From contig NZ_BMCX01000001.1 in the NCBI RefSeq assembly GCF_014635485.1, forward strand, positions 303,634 to 367,633: a DNA stretch of 64,000 nt, given 5' to 3'. The stretch is from Corynebacterium pelargi. Lineage in GTDB: Bacteria > Actinomycetota > Actinomycetes > Mycobacteriales > Mycobacteriaceae. Both the position numbers and the translations under genes were made by a program. Shown here piece by piece: positions 54,279-63,483 of the stretch. Position 1 is the first letter of the stretch. The number at the start of each line of letters is the position of its first letter. Under the pieces are notes generated by a model. That model was not told the DNA's origin, did no database searches, and was given only the letters and a program-made list of their open reading frames with translations.

Positions 54279-55645
54279 GCACGAAAATGTGCAGCAGCCT
54301 GCACGAACCTGTGCACGGCCTGCGGCGTAGCAGCCGGGTGCACATGAAGGTAGGAGGCGTGGATGTTCTCGCGCACGAATCCTTCTTGTGCGGGTTTGCC
54401 ATCCCATAGCTTCCAGCCCCAGGCCGGGGCGAAATCTTGAACGCGTTGAGATTCCAATTGCGTGTGATGGAACTCGTGGCCCACGACTCGCTCACCTGCG
54501 CGATACAACAGGGAATCTGCAAGGGCGACGGCCTCGCGATACCCCAGCGTGAGCCTGCGCCCCATCGCCGCCGAGGTAGGGATCACCCCGAGCATCGGGT
54601 GATCACCCAAGGTGTCGAGCAGCCAAAGCAGCCCTGCACATTCGGCGTGCACCGGCATGCCCTGTTCGATGGCTTCTCGCACTTGAGTGCGCAAGGGCTC
54701 GCGGGAGGCCAGCGCTGCGCAGTGTTCCTCCGGGAAACCCCCAGGGATAATCAACCCATCGCAGGCAGGGAGATCCTCGTGCAGCGGATCAAAATCGACT
54801 ACCTGTGCTCCTGCGGCACGTAAGACCTCTACATGCTCAGCGTAGGTAAAAGAAAACGCAGGCCCGCCGGTCATGGCGATAGTAGGTTTGGCAGCCACCG
54901 GCTCAATGCCGGGATTCCATGCAGCCACTGGCTTGGGTGCCCGGGCAAGTGCCACCACGGCATCGATATCGACGTATTCCTCCACCATGTGCGCCATGGC
55001 GTCAATTGCCTCGCGTGCTTGAGCCAGCTCCCCGGATGTCACGAGCCCCAAGTGGCGCGAAGGCACCTCTGCGTGATCCACGCGCGGGATCGCTCCGAGC
55101 ACTGGCACACCTTGGGCTTCTACTGCTTGACGGCATACCTCAGCGTGGCGCGGGGTACCCACCTTGTTCAGGATCACCCCGGCGATGCGCACCGAATCTT
55201 CCGCCGTGGCAAAGCCACGGACGATGGCCCCAACCGATTGGCTTGTGCCACGCACATCCACCACCAACACCACCGGCAGCCCGAGGAGGGCTGCCACCTC
55301 TGCGGTTGAACCTTCGGCAAGAGCCGAGGTCTGGTTGCTGTGGGCGGTGATACGGCCGTCGAAAAGCCCCATCACGCCTTCTACGACCGCAATATCAAGC
55401 CCTGAAGCACCATGGGTATACAGCCCTTGGACCAGCTCGCGACCGCACATCACGGTATCGAGGTTTCGCCCACGACGGCCAGCGGCCATGCCGTGATAGC
55501 CAGGGTCAATATAGTCGGGGCCGACTTTAAAGGGGGCGACGCGCATGCGTTGAGCCAAAGCGGCAATCAGCCCAGTAGCAATGGTGGTTTTACCAGAGCC
55601 GGAACTGGTTGCAGCGATCACTACACCAGGAGCCGCATCTACCAT
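54275..55645 (-). CDS. cobB: Cobyrinate a,c-diamide synthase
   Basis: ATP- and glutamine-dependent amidation of cobyrinate. 456 residues with P-loop SSGSGKT at 14-20, the dethiobiotin-synthase-like ATPase domain, then a triad glutamine amidotransferase domain with Cys in PVHAECAGLLWL and the C-terminal His in VGHEFHHTQLE. Start overlaps the end of cobO by 7 bp. In corynebacteria this gene lies beside cobO and the ChlID pair. Confidence 0.95.
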   Translation of the reverse strand: MVDAAPGVVIAATSSGSGKTTIATGLIAALAQRMRVAPFKVGPDYIDPGYHGMAAGRRGRNLDTVMCGRELVQGLYTHGASGLDIAVVEGVMGLFDGRITAHSNQTSALAEGSTAEVAALLGLPVVLVVDVRGTSQSVGAIVRGFATAEDSVRIAGVILNKVGTPRHAEVCRQAVEAQGVPVLGAIPRVDHAEVPSRHLGLVTSGELAQAREAIDAMAHMVEEYVDIDAVVALARAPKPVAAWNPGIEPVAAKPTIAMTGGPAFSFTYAEHVEVLRAAGAQVVDFDPLHEDLPACDGLIIPGGFPEEHCAALASREPLRTQVREAIEQGMPVHAECAGLLWLLDTLGDHPMLGVIPTSAAMGRRLTLGYREAVALADSLLYRAGERVVGHEFHHTQLESQRVQDFAPAWGWKLWDGKPAQEGFVRENIHASYLHVHPAATPQAVHRFVQAAAHFRA

Positions 55646-56259
55646 TCGATGCCCTTTTGGCCTTTGCGTCCGGCATCAAAGGGGTGCTTAATCTTGGTCA
55701 TCTCGGTAACAAGATCGGCAACCTCGATCAGCTTCGGATCCGCGTCGCGCCCGGTGATCACCACATGCTGCTTGCCAGGGCGGTGTTGGAGCGTTGCTAC
55801 CACGTCATCAACATCGATCCAGCCCCACTTGATTGGGTAGGTAAATTCGTCCAGCACGTAGATATCGTGAGCCTCGTTGCCAAGGCGGCGCTTGATTTCC
55901 TCCCAGCCTTCTGCGGCATCGCGGGCATGATCTTCTTCAGAGCCCTGCTTTTTCGACCAAGACCACCCCTCGCCCATTTTGTGCCACTCCACAGCTCCAC
56001 CTTCACCGGTTTGCTCGTGGAGTTCACCTAGGCGCTTGAATACGCTTTCCTCACCCACACGCCACTTGGCGGATTTAACGAATTGGAACACGCCGACGTT
56101 CAGGCCCTGGTTCCAGGCGCGCATGGCCATACCGAAGGCGGCGGTGGACTTGCCCTTGCCGGTGCCGGTGTGCACCGCTGTGATGGGCAGGTTGCGACGC
56201 TGGCGGGTAGTCAGGCCGTCGTCGGGGATATTTGCTGGATCAAGTTTGCCTTGTGCCAT
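55639..56259 (-). CDS. cobO: Cob(I)yrinic acid a,c-diamide adenosyltransferase
   Basis: Attaches the adenosyl group to the corrinoid cobalt. 206 residues of the CobO/BtuR/CobA-type. P-loop TGTGKGKST at residues 31-39; further motifs FVKSAKWRVGEE, YVLDEFTYPIKWGW and VITGRDADPKLIEVADLVTEM. It is followed with overlap by cobB and preceded at 17 bp by the DedA-like gene. Confidence 0.96.
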   Translation of the reverse strand: MAQGKLDPANIPDDGLTTRQRRNLPITAVHTGTGKGKSTAAFGMAMRAWNQGLNVGVFQFVKSAKWRVGEESVFKRLGELHEQTGEGGAVEWHKMGEGWSWSKKQGSEEDHARDAAEGWEEIKRRLGNEAHDIYVLDEFTYPIKWGWIDVDDVVATLQHRPGKQHVVITGRDADPKLIEVADLVTEMTKIKHPFDAGRKGQKGIEW

Positions 56260-56275
56260 AAGTGTTGTGGTCCTC

Positions 56276-57106
56276 CTAGGCGCCTTCTTTGGCGCCGCCT
56301 TGTGCCTTCATTCCACCAGTCGGGTTTTTCCTTGCCGACCAAATAACAAAGACCACGATAGCGATGACCACATAGTTGGAAATCTTTGCGTACTGTTTGA
56401 GCAAGTCCACCGCTGGTTCGCCCACTGCATAGCCGAACCAAAAATAGGCTCCGCGCCACAGCAGGGCGGAAATGTAGTTGAGAATTAAAAACCACCAAAG
56501 CTTCATGCCTCGGATACCGGCGACGGTAAAGACCACCAGGCCAATCGGCAGCGGGATGGGCACATAGGCCAAGAAGAAACCGAAGGGGCCGACCTTGTCT
56601 ACAACCCGCTCAGCACGGGCGTAATTGCGTGCAGCACGCTTAGAAGAACTCGCCCACATATTGATGATCTTTCGGCCCCAGAGCTTGCCTGCCCACCAGT
56701 AGACGAAGTTGAACTTAATCAACATCAGCGCGCCCACCACGATCGGCCACAACACGGGCAGATCCTCACCGACCTTAATGGCCGAGCCCAAAGCAGCAGT
56801 ACCCGTACCCGAGCCGGTGAGTGCCACCAACCAGGGCAAACGTGAAATCTCTGCCAGCATCCAAGCACGCAGGGGCATAATGGCCAGGCCATAAAGCCCA
56901 GCCACCAGCATCAACCCCAGGCACCAATAATCAGCCTTTGAGGGATTGGCTGTGAGCATGGCAAGCGGGTTTTCCTCGCTTGGCTTGTTTTGCTGTGGGG
57001 CGTTGTGCGCTGGCTGTTCACCCTGATGCTTTTCTTTCACGCTGGGAAGTATAGGTGACAAGCCACAGCAAACCAGCCTCGCTCGACCCAAGCGGCGCTC
57101 TTGCAT
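56276..57106 (-). CDS. DedA/VTT-domain membrane protein
   Basis: About 276 residues from an ATG at 57106 (AGGAG upstream); a GTG at 57112 or 57040 is possible. After a polar Gln/Asn/Glu-rich N-terminus there are about five hydrophobic segments in the DedA/SNARE-associated layout, with VDKVGPFGFFLAYVPIPLPIG, FTVAGIRGMKLWWFLILNYIS and YFWFGYAVGEPAVD. DedA/VTT proteins are lipid scramblases or transporters. Located between the ChlD gene and cobO, but no cobalamin role is obvious. Confidence 0.82.
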   Translation of the reverse strand: MQERRLGRARLVCCGLSPILPSVKEKHQGEQPAHNAPQQNKPSEENPLAMLTANPSKADYWCLGLMLVAGLYGLAIMPLRAWMLAEISRLPWLVALTGSGTGTAALGSAIKVGEDLPVLWPIVVGALMLIKFNFVYWWAGKLWGRKIINMWASSSKRAARNYARAERVVDKVGPFGFFLAYVPIPLPIGLVVFTVAGIRGMKLWWFLILNYISALLWRGAYFWFGYAVGEPAVDLLKQYAKISNYVVIAIVVFVIWSARKNPTGGMKAQGGAKEGA

Positions 57107-57153
57107 TCCCACTCCTGCTGCAGCGTCTGGTTTTCCAAAAAGCGCGTGAACGC

Positions 57154-57918
57154 TTAAACCGCAGCAACAACCTCGCTGAGCGCCTCGGCATTGAGCTCTT
57201 CGAGCTGCACGCAGATACCGCCGAGCTGTACCGCGAGCTCTTTGGCAAGGCCCAGCTTGATTCGCTTGCCTTGCTCCGCATCAACCACCACGCTGCCGGC
57301 AAGCCCACGCTGGGCGATAGTGGCGGCTGCTTTGCGTGCTCCCTCCAAGCCTGCCGCTCCTGTGGCGCGGCCATCGGAAAGCACCACCAATAATGCTCTG
57401 CGTCCGGGCTCTTTGCGGTATTCCCGCAAGATCAACTCATGGGCTGCCATGAGGCCTTCGCCTAAGGGCGTGCGCCCACCGGTTTTTAAACCTTCAAGCC
57501 TTCGCACGGCAACATCGATGGAACCAGTAGGCGGCAACACCAACTCCGGTGCTGCACCACGAACCGAAATCACCGCCACCTTATCGCGGCGCTGATAGGC
57601 ATCTTGAAGCATGGACAGCACGGCACCTGTCACGGATTCCAGGCGATCTCTAGCGGCCATCGAACCAGAGGCATCGACAAGGAAGACGATCAGATTCGAT
57701 TCCATGCCCCTTCGCAGTTGCCCGCGTAGGTCACGCCCTTGGAGCCGAAGGAGGTTGCCGTCAATGACGGCACCACGCTCTGCTGCGGCGCGAACGGTGC
57801 CCACAAGATGCAAACCGTGGCCGCCCTTGATGGCGCGCACGCTGGCGCCTTGGGCTGAATACGCTTTTGAGCGCCTCCCCGGTAGGCCTTCTTCGCCGAT
57901 ACCACTGCGGCGAAACAC
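57154..57918 (-). CDS. ChlD-like von Willebrand A domain subunit
   Basis: 254 residues from the GTG at 57918, one base after the ATPase stop (TAG-G-GTG). vWA domain with the metal MIDAS motif VDASGSMAA (82-90), then T in LKTGGRTPLGEGL and D in VVLSDGRATG. In Mg or Co chelatases the D subunit binds the I-subunit AAA+ ring and the large subunit. Adjacent cobO/cobB genes suggest a cobalt-chelatase role with a CobN not in this window. The reading frame extends to 58137 but that part overlaps the ATPase gene. Confidence 0.86.
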   Translation of the reverse strand: MFRRSGIGEEGLPGRRSKAYSAQGASVRAIKGGHGLHLVGTVRAAAERGAVIDGNLLRLQGRDLRGQLRRGMESNLIVFLVDASGSMAARDRLESVTGAVLSMLQDAYQRRDKVAVISVRGAAPELVLPPTGSIDVAVRRLEGLKTGGRTPLGEGLMAAHELILREYRKEPGRRALLVVLSDGRATGAAGLEGARKAAATIAQRGLAGSVVVDAEQGKRIKLGLAKELAVQLGGICVQLEELNAEALSEVVAAV

Positions 57919-57919
57919 C

Positions 57920-59047
57920 CTAGGCGCGAAAGGGAGCGCCAGGTGTGGCGCTATCCTCCTTGCCGTCCTGGGTGGGAGCATCATCGGACTCTTGCTGCTC
58001 AGGTGATTCCGGAGGCTGTTGCTCCTCTGCTTGTTCTTGCTCTTCTTGCTGCGGGGGCTCCGATTCATCCGGATGCTCCTGCTGTGCCTCGTCCATAGCG
58101 TTATCGAGCTGTTCTTGATCAAGGCCAGGCTCATCAAAAGGATTGCGGCGCTTGCGGTGCGGCAGCGCCAATTCAGCAGCTACGCGAATATCTTCGTCTT
58201 CTACTTCCGAAGCTCCGCGCCACGCGGCGTGTGCCAAAGCAGTGCGCGCAATCACCAGATCGGCTCGCATGCCGTCGACGTCAAAAGACGCGCACAGGTG
58301 GGCAATGCGCGCGAGGTTCACATCGGAAAGTTGCAGGGATTCAAGCCGCGTTTGTGCTGTGCGAATACGCTCAGCTAAGGCAGCGTCTTCCGATGCCCAC
58401 TGGGCGATAAAAGCCTCCGGCTGCGCCTCAAAGGCCAGGCGTCGGCGCATCACTTCCGCGCGCACCTCCACATCACGAGAGGCCGTGACGTCGACGGCCA
58501 AACCGAAGCGATCGAGCAATTGAGGGCGCAGTTCGCCTTCTTCGGGGTTCATGGTGCCAACCAAGACAAAGTTGGCAGATGAGCTAAAGGAGACTGAATC
58601 GCGCTCCACCGTGACCACGCCGGTGGCAGCAGCATCCAGGAGTGCATCCACGAGGTGATCGGGCAGCAAGTTGACCTCGTCCACGTACAGCACTCCCCCA
58701 TCGGCTGCGGCGAGCAGGCCCGGTTGGTACTCGGCCTTGCCTGTGGTGAGCACCGTTTCCATGTTGATGGATCCAACCACGCGGTCATCGGTTGCGCCGA
58801 TGGGGAGATTGACCAGTGGGGCGTCGAAAAGCAAACGTGCGAAAGCCCGCACCGTGGTGGTTTTCGCGGTGCCTTTCTCCCCTCGAATCACCACCCCACC
58901 GATGCGGGGTTGGATTGCGCTAAGGATGAGCGCTAGTTGCAAGCGTTCCTGGCCAACGACGGCCGAGAAGGGAAAGAGGGTGCGCGAGTCTGCCACGAGT
59001 GCGGGCTCCTTGGTCGACAACAATTTGGCGTTTGCAATATCGACCAA
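57920..59047 (-). CDS. ChlI-like AAA+ ATPase subunit (chelatase/MoxR-type)
   Basis: 375 residues. AAA+ of the ChlI/BchI group: Walker A GEKGTAKT at about 56-64, Walker [12 protein letters not shown], the [19 protein letters not shown] and [20 protein letters not shown] sensor regions. After about residue 290 comes a Glu/Gln/Pro-rich tail of about 80 residues. The start is a TTG at 59047 with a weak ribosome site; a later start is possible. mqo ends 13 bp upstream, so it may be transcribed with it. Confidence 0.88.
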   Translation of the reverse strand: MVDIANAKLLSTKEPALVADSRTLFPFSAVVGQERLQLALILSAIQPRIGGVVIRGEKGTAKTTTVRAFARLLFDAPLVNLPIGATDDRVVGSINMETVLTTGKAEYQPGLLAAADGGVLYVDEVNLLPDHLVDALLDAAATGVVTVERDSVSFSSSANFVLVGTMNPEEGELRPQLLDRFGLAVDVTASRDVEVRAEVMRRRLAFEAQPEAFIAQWASEDAALAERIRTAQTRLESLQLSDVNLARIAHLCASFDVDGMRADLVIARTALAHAAWRGASEVEDEDIRVAAELALPHRKRRNPFDEPGLDQEQLDNAMDEAQQEHPDESEPPQQEEQEQAEEQQPPESPEQQESDDAPTQDGKEDSATPGAPFRA

Positions 59048-59060
59048 GGACAGGCAGTGC

Positions 59061-60563
59061 TTAGTCCTGATCGAGTTGCAGCGTCTTCTGAGTGTACTCC
59101 CACATCTCTTCGAAGAGCTTCTGATCGGTAGCGAGCTTCACGCCGTAGGAGGGGACCATTTCCTTGATCTTGTCGCCCCACTCAACCATGTGATCGCCGA
59201 AGCAGCGCTCCAGCAGCTCAAGCATGGCCGCAGGTGCGATCGAAGCGCCAGGAGATGCACCCAAAAGACCAGCGATGGTGCCGTCGGCGGAGTTAATCAG
59301 CGAGGTGCCGAACGCCAGCTTGGAGAAGGTCGGGCCAACCACCGGCTGGATGGCCTGCACGCGCTGACCAGCGGTAACGAGCTCCCAATCCTCATCGCGA
59401 GCCTCGGGCATGAACTCACGCAAGGATTCCATGCGTGCCTCACGTCCCTTGAGCACCTCAGTGATCAGGTACTTGGTCAGCGACATTTCCTGCACACCTA
59501 CACCTGCATACGACAGCAGGTTGGTGGGCTTGATGGACTTGATCAGGTCGAACCAGGAGCCCTGCTTGAGGAACTTAGGCGTCCAACCAGCATAAGGGCC
59601 AAAGAGCAGACCCTTCTCACCGTCGATCACGCGGGTATCCAGGTGCGGAACGGACATTGGCGGTGCACCCACCGAGGCCTTGCCGTACACCTTCGCTGCG
59701 TGGCGTTCGATGATCTCCGGGTTGGTGCAGCGCAGCCACTCACCGGAAACGGGGAATCCACCCCAGCCACGGATTTCGCGGATACCGGACTTTTGCAGCA
59801 GGGGCAATGCCATGCCGCCGGCACCGACGAAGACGAACTTCGCGCGCACGACCTGCACATCGCCGTTGTGGACGTTTTTTACTTCCACCTTCCAGCCGGA
59901 GCCATCGCGGTTGATATCGCGAACCTCGTGGCCGTAGCGGATTTCGGTGCCCTTCGACTCTGCATCCTTGAGGAACTGCTTGGTTAGCGCACCATAGTTA
60001 ATGTCGGTTCCGACATCGGTCCAGCTCACTGCCACCTTTTCATTGGCAGGGCGTCCCTCTGCCATCAATGGCAGCATCTCGGCGAACTTCTCGCGGTCTT
60101 CGGTAAATTCCATGCCCGGGAAAAGGGGGTGACCGGCGAGAGCGTCATAACGCTTTTTCAGGTACTCCACCTGATCTGCGCCGCGACCGAAAGAAACGTG
60201 CGGAACCGGGTTGATCCACTCGCGCGGGGTGGGCAACACACCCTGATTGACCTGGTAAGACCAGAACTGACGCGATGCCTGGAACTTCTCATTGACACCC
60301 AGTGCCTTGGAAATATCAATCTTGCCATTGACTTCCGGGGTGTAGTTCAGCTCGCATAGTGCGGAGTGGCCGGTACCGGCGTTGTTCCACGGCGAGGAAG
60401 ATTCCTCGGCTGGGCGATCCAGGCGCTCGAACACAATCTGGGACCAATCGGGCTGCAGGGTACGCAGCATGGCGCCCAGCGTCGCGCTCATCACGCCGGC
60501 GCCGATGAGGACAACGTCGACTTCGTCGCTCACCTTGGGGGTGGTCTTCTTGGAAACTGACAT
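59061..60563 (-). CDS. mqo: Malate:quinone oxidoreductase
   Basis: FAD membrane-associated dehydrogenase oxidising malate to oxaloacetate with quinone, part of the corynebacterial TCA cycle. 500 residues from the ATG at 60563 ([10 protein letters not shown]). FAD motif [12 protein letters not shown] at 20-31, then [20 protein letters not shown], and further blocks [20 protein letters not shown] and [20 protein letters not shown] that match C. glutamicum Mqo as I recall. Upstream 350 bp likely contains its promoter. Confidence 0.97.
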   Translation of the reverse strand: MSVSKKTTPKVSDEVDVVLIGAGVMSATLGAMLRTLQPDWSQIVFERLDRPAEESSSPWNNAGTGHSALCELNYTPEVNGKIDISKALGVNEKFQASRQFWSYQVNQGVLPTPREWINPVPHVSFGRGADQVEYLKKRYDALAGHPLFPGMEFTEDREKFAEMLPLMAEGRPANEKVAVSWTDVGTDINYGALTKQFLKDAESKGTEIRYGHEVRDINRDGSGWKVEVKNVHNGDVQVVRAKFVFVGAGGMALPLLQKSGIREIRGWGGFPVSGEWLRCTNPEIIERHAAKVYGKASVGAPPMSVPHLDTRVIDGEKGLLFGPYAGWTPKFLKQGSWFDLIKSIKPTNLLSYAGVGVQEMSLTKYLITEVLKGREARMESLREFMPEARDEDWELVTAGQRVQAIQPVVGPTFSKLAFGTSLINSADGTIAGLLGASPGASIAPAAMLELLERCFGDHMVEWGDKIKEMVPSYGVKLATDQKLFEEMWEYTQKTLQLDQD

Positions 60564-60569
60564 CTTCAA

Positions 60570-60915
60570 ACTTCCTTGAACTCTTGCGTCTTCGAAACCG
60601 CGTGCGGCCTGGGAAAACCCTTCATCTTGTTCAAACTCTAAGCTGCGCCTCGGGGGTGATTTTCGGGAGATTGCCGCTTCACCATTGAGGCCTGAGCTTC
60701 GGTTTGCTGTCTGCCCATTTTACCCCTCAGCACCCGATCAGAGGGCACCCATGCCCGCAATCTTGCGGATAGATGCACTTTTTAATGCCTGATATGGAAG
60801 AACAACGTCCACACCCAACACCCCCGTTTGGGGCAGCTTTTCGACGTCCCACGACCCAATAACCCGATTCTGGCACCCAACAATACGAATCGGAAGGGCA
60901 CTAGCATGGGCAAGC
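60570..60915. promoter_or_regulatory. Intergenic promoter region between mqo and hydrolase gene
   Basis: About 345 bp without a gene; divergent promoters for mqo and the alpha/beta hydrolase must lie here. Several -10-like hexamers are present but I cannot choose one. A second frame starting at 60906 on the plus strand is a shadow of the hydrolase 5' end. Confidence 0.4.
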
Positions 60916-62094
60916 ATGAATCACGCACACCGGGCAGATCCGCCCGAAGCCCACGGCCCGGCGCCCGCGTCGACAGCAAAGGCCGAGTACTTCAGCAGTG
61001 GCAGTTCCCAGGCCGCGGAGCAGGCCAAGAAGGCGCAGAGGGCTGAGGCGACTCCCTGGTACCCCGATGCCCTTGGGCCGGGCTTTCAAGCACGCACGTT
61101 CAATCTTGGACAAGACCCAGATGGCGAAGGCCACGTGGCGGCGGTGCTTGTTCGCTACCTGCCAGCCGCTTGCGATGATTTTTCCAAGCGTCCGGCGTTA
61201 TTGATCATCCACGGGATGACCGATTACTTCTTTCATCAGCACATCGCAAAGCGCTTCCACCAGGAAGGCTTCGCGGTGTACGGCATTGATCTACGCAAAT
61301 CGGGCCGAGCACACCTTATTGGGCAGCGCTGGCACTACGTCAGCGATATGCACCTATATTTTCAAGAGCTCAACGCCGTGGCGGCAGCACTGCTTGCCAC
61401 ACACCCTCAACTGGTGCCGGTGGCGCACTCCACCGGCGGGCTGATTGCCAGCTTGTGGATGGATGATCTGCGCACCCAGGATCCGGCAAGGCACCGGGCA
61501 ATTCCGGCACTGATCTTGAATTCGCCATGGCTGGACATGCAGTTCCCGCCTTTTATGGTCAAGCTTTTGCGCAAAGTGTTGCATTCTCAGCCAGGCCAAA
61601 GGATCCTGCGTGGTGGATTCGGCGGCAAGCTGCCTAGCAATTATGGGCGCTCGTTGCATGCCAGTGCCGAAGGCGAGTGGCATTATGATCTCCACCTCAA
61701 ACCCATCCGGGGCCATAAGAAATACCCGGAGTGGATCAAGGCAGTTGATACAGCCCAGCAACGGATTCATGCCGGCGCAATCGATGTGGGCGCCCCGGTG
61801 CTCACGTTGCATGCCAAACGTTCCTATTTTCGGCCGCGGTTTGCAGAAGAAGCAAAGCGTGCCGATACCGTCCTCGATGTTGAGCAAATTCGCAGGCGAG
61901 CCCCGCTTTTAGGCCAAGACGTCACTGTCGTTTCCATCGAGGATGCCGTTCACGATGTCTTCTTATCCAGTGACCAACCCCGCAGCGATGCAATACAAGC
62001 CTGCCTAAAGTGGTTGAAGGAACTAGGCCTGCCAGACACACTGGCGAATAAGAACGCAGATGCCCAAGGCAGGCACACATCAACCGAGCATTAA
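60916..62094 (+). CDS. Alpha/beta hydrolase (serine aminopeptidase/lysophospholipase-type)
   Basis: 392 residues from the ATG at 60916. The first ~50 are polar and variable. Catalytic-fold elements: oxyanion turn LLIIHGMTDYFFHQH (HG at 99-100), nucleophile Ser172 in VAHSTGGLIASL, and a C-terminal His in EDAVHDVF. Serine-aminopeptidase S33-like. It lies directly before mtr (stop and ribosome site overlap), the same neighbour I recall in M. tuberculosis; the substrate is unknown. Confidence 0.88.
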   Translation: MNHAHRADPPEAHGPAPASTAKAEYFSSGSSQAAEQAKKAQRAEATPWYPDALGPGFQARTFNLGQDPDGEGHVAAVLVRYLPAACDDFSKRPALLIIHGMTDYFFHQHIAKRFHQEGFAVYGIDLRKSGRAHLIGQRWHYVSDMHLYFQELNAVAAALLATHPQLVPVAHSTGGLIASLWMDDLRTQDPARHRAIPALILNSPWLDMQFPPFMVKLLRKVLHSQPGQRILRGGFGGKLPSNYGRSLHASAEGEWHYDLHLKPIRGHKKYPEWIKAVDTAQQRIHAGAIDVGAPVLTLHAKRSYFRPRFAEEAKRADTVLDVEQIRRRAPLLGQDVTVVSIEDAVHDVFLSSDQPRSDAIQACLKWLKELGLPDTLANKNADAQGRHTSTEH

Positions 62095-62103
62095 GGAGCA
62101 ATC

Positions 62104-63483
62104 TTGAGCAAGCATTATGACCTCATCATTATCGGCACCGGTTCCGGTAACTCCATCCCCGGAGTAGAAAACCACCACAAGTCCATCGCCATCGTGGAAA
62201 AGGGGCGCTTCGGAGGCACCTGCCTCAATGTTGGTTGCATCCCCACCAAGATGTTCGTGTATGCCGCTGAGGTCGCTCGCACTATCAAGGAAGCCGAGAA
62301 GTTCGGTATTAGCGCCAAGATTGAACACATCGACTGGCCTTCCATTGTCTCCCGCGTGTTTGATAAGCGCGTAGACCCGATCGCTGATGGTGGTGAGGAA
62401 TACCGCCGCGGGCCGAAGACCCCCAATATCGACGTCTATGATCAGCACGCACGTTTTGTTGGGCCAAAGACCATTCTGACCGGGCAGGGTGAAAAGGAAG
62501 TAGAAATCACCGGCGATGAGATCGTCATTGCTACCGGTGCGCGCCCCTTTATTCCGGATACCATTTCGGATTCCGGGGTCGAGTACTACACCAACGAAAA
62601 CATCATGCGCATCCCCGAGCTGCCTTCGTCGATGATCGTCTACGGCGGCGGCTATATCGCCATGGAATTTGCGCACATGTTTGATGCCCTGGGCGTGGAA
62701 GTCAAGATCGTCAACCGTTCCGAAAAGCTCCTGCGCCACCTCGACTCAGAGGTATCCGATGCCTTTACTGAGCTGACCAAGAAGACGATGGAAACCCACC
62801 TTGGTTCCAATATCGCTTCTGCGGCTCAAAGCGATGCCGGCGTGGAAGTGACCTTGGAAAATGGCACCAAGGTCGAAGGTGAACTCCTCCTCGTTGCTAC
62901 CGGGCGCACCCGCAATGGTGATCAGATGGATCTGGATAAGGCCGGCATCGAAATGGATGGCAGCCGCATCAAGGTCGATGAGTACGGTCGCACCTCAGTC
63001 GAGGGAATCTGGGCACTTGGCGATGTCTCCTCCCCGTACCAGCTCAAGCACGTTGCCAACGCTGAGATGCGCGCCATTAAGCACAACCTCGAACACCCTG
63101 AGGATTTGCAGAAGCTTCCCCACGAGCATGTGCCTGCGGCGGTGTTTACCAACCCGCAGATTGCCACCGTTGGCCTCACCGAAGACGAGGCTCGCGAGCA
63201 GGGTCTGGATATCACGGTGAAGGTGCAGCGCTATGGCGATGTTGCCTATGGCTGGGCCATGGAAGATGACAGCAGCTTTGCCAAGATCATTGCCGATAAG
63301 CACAGCAAGCAGATCTTGGGTGCACACTTTATGGGCCCGCAGGCATCCACGCTGATTCAGCAGATCATCACCGCGATGAACTTCGGCATCGATGCCGAGC
63401 GTCTGGCAAAAGATGAGTACTGGATCCACCCGGCACTGCCGGAGCTTAGCGAGAACGCCCTGTTGGGACTGGACTTTAGCTAG
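62104..63483 (+). CDS. mtr: Mycothione reductase
   Basis: NADPH/FAD disulfide reductase that restores mycothiol from mycothione. 459 residues from the TTG at 62104, 5 nt after AAGGAG (62093-62098), which overlaps the upstream stop. FAD motif GTGSGN, redox-active Cys40 and Cys45 in GGTCLNVGCIPTKMF, NADPH-site YGGGYIAMEF, and the C-terminal His-Glu region HPALPELSENAL. This gene marks the organism as a mycothiol producer. Its stop overlaps the cobQ-like stop (CTAG). Confidence 0.97.
   Translation: MSKHYDLIIIGTGSGNSIPGVENHHKSIAIVEKGRFGGTCLNVGCIPTKMFVYAAEVARTIKEAEKFGISAKIEHIDWPSIVSRVFDKRVDPIADGGEEYRRGPKTPNIDVYDQHARFVGPKTILTGQGEKEVEITGDEIVIATGARPFIPDTISDSGVEYYTNENIMRIPELPSSMIVYGGGYIAMEFAHMFDALGVEVKIVNRSEKLLRHLDSEVSDAFTELTKKTMETHLGSNIASAAQSDAGVEVTLENGTKVEGELLLVATGRTRNGDQMDLDKAGIEMDGSRIKVDEYGRTSVEGIWALGDVSSPYQLKHVANAEMRAIKHNLEHPEDLQKLPHEHVPAAVFTNPQIATVGLTEDEAREQGLDITVKVQRYGDVAYGWAMEDDSSFAKIIADKHSKQILGAHFMGPQASTLIQQIITAMNFGIDAERLAKDEYWIHPALPELSENALLGLDFS

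Noticed and set aside
52189..55645. Cobalamin riboswitch ahead of cob genes
   Set aside because: The cob genes overlap each other or lie close to neighbours, and no B12-box-like conserved core was visible.
57919..58137. N-terminal extension of the vWA protein
   Set aside because: Overlaps the ATPase coding region in another frame; the extension is Ser/Arg-rich without family support, and a GTG one base after the ATPase stop is a better start.
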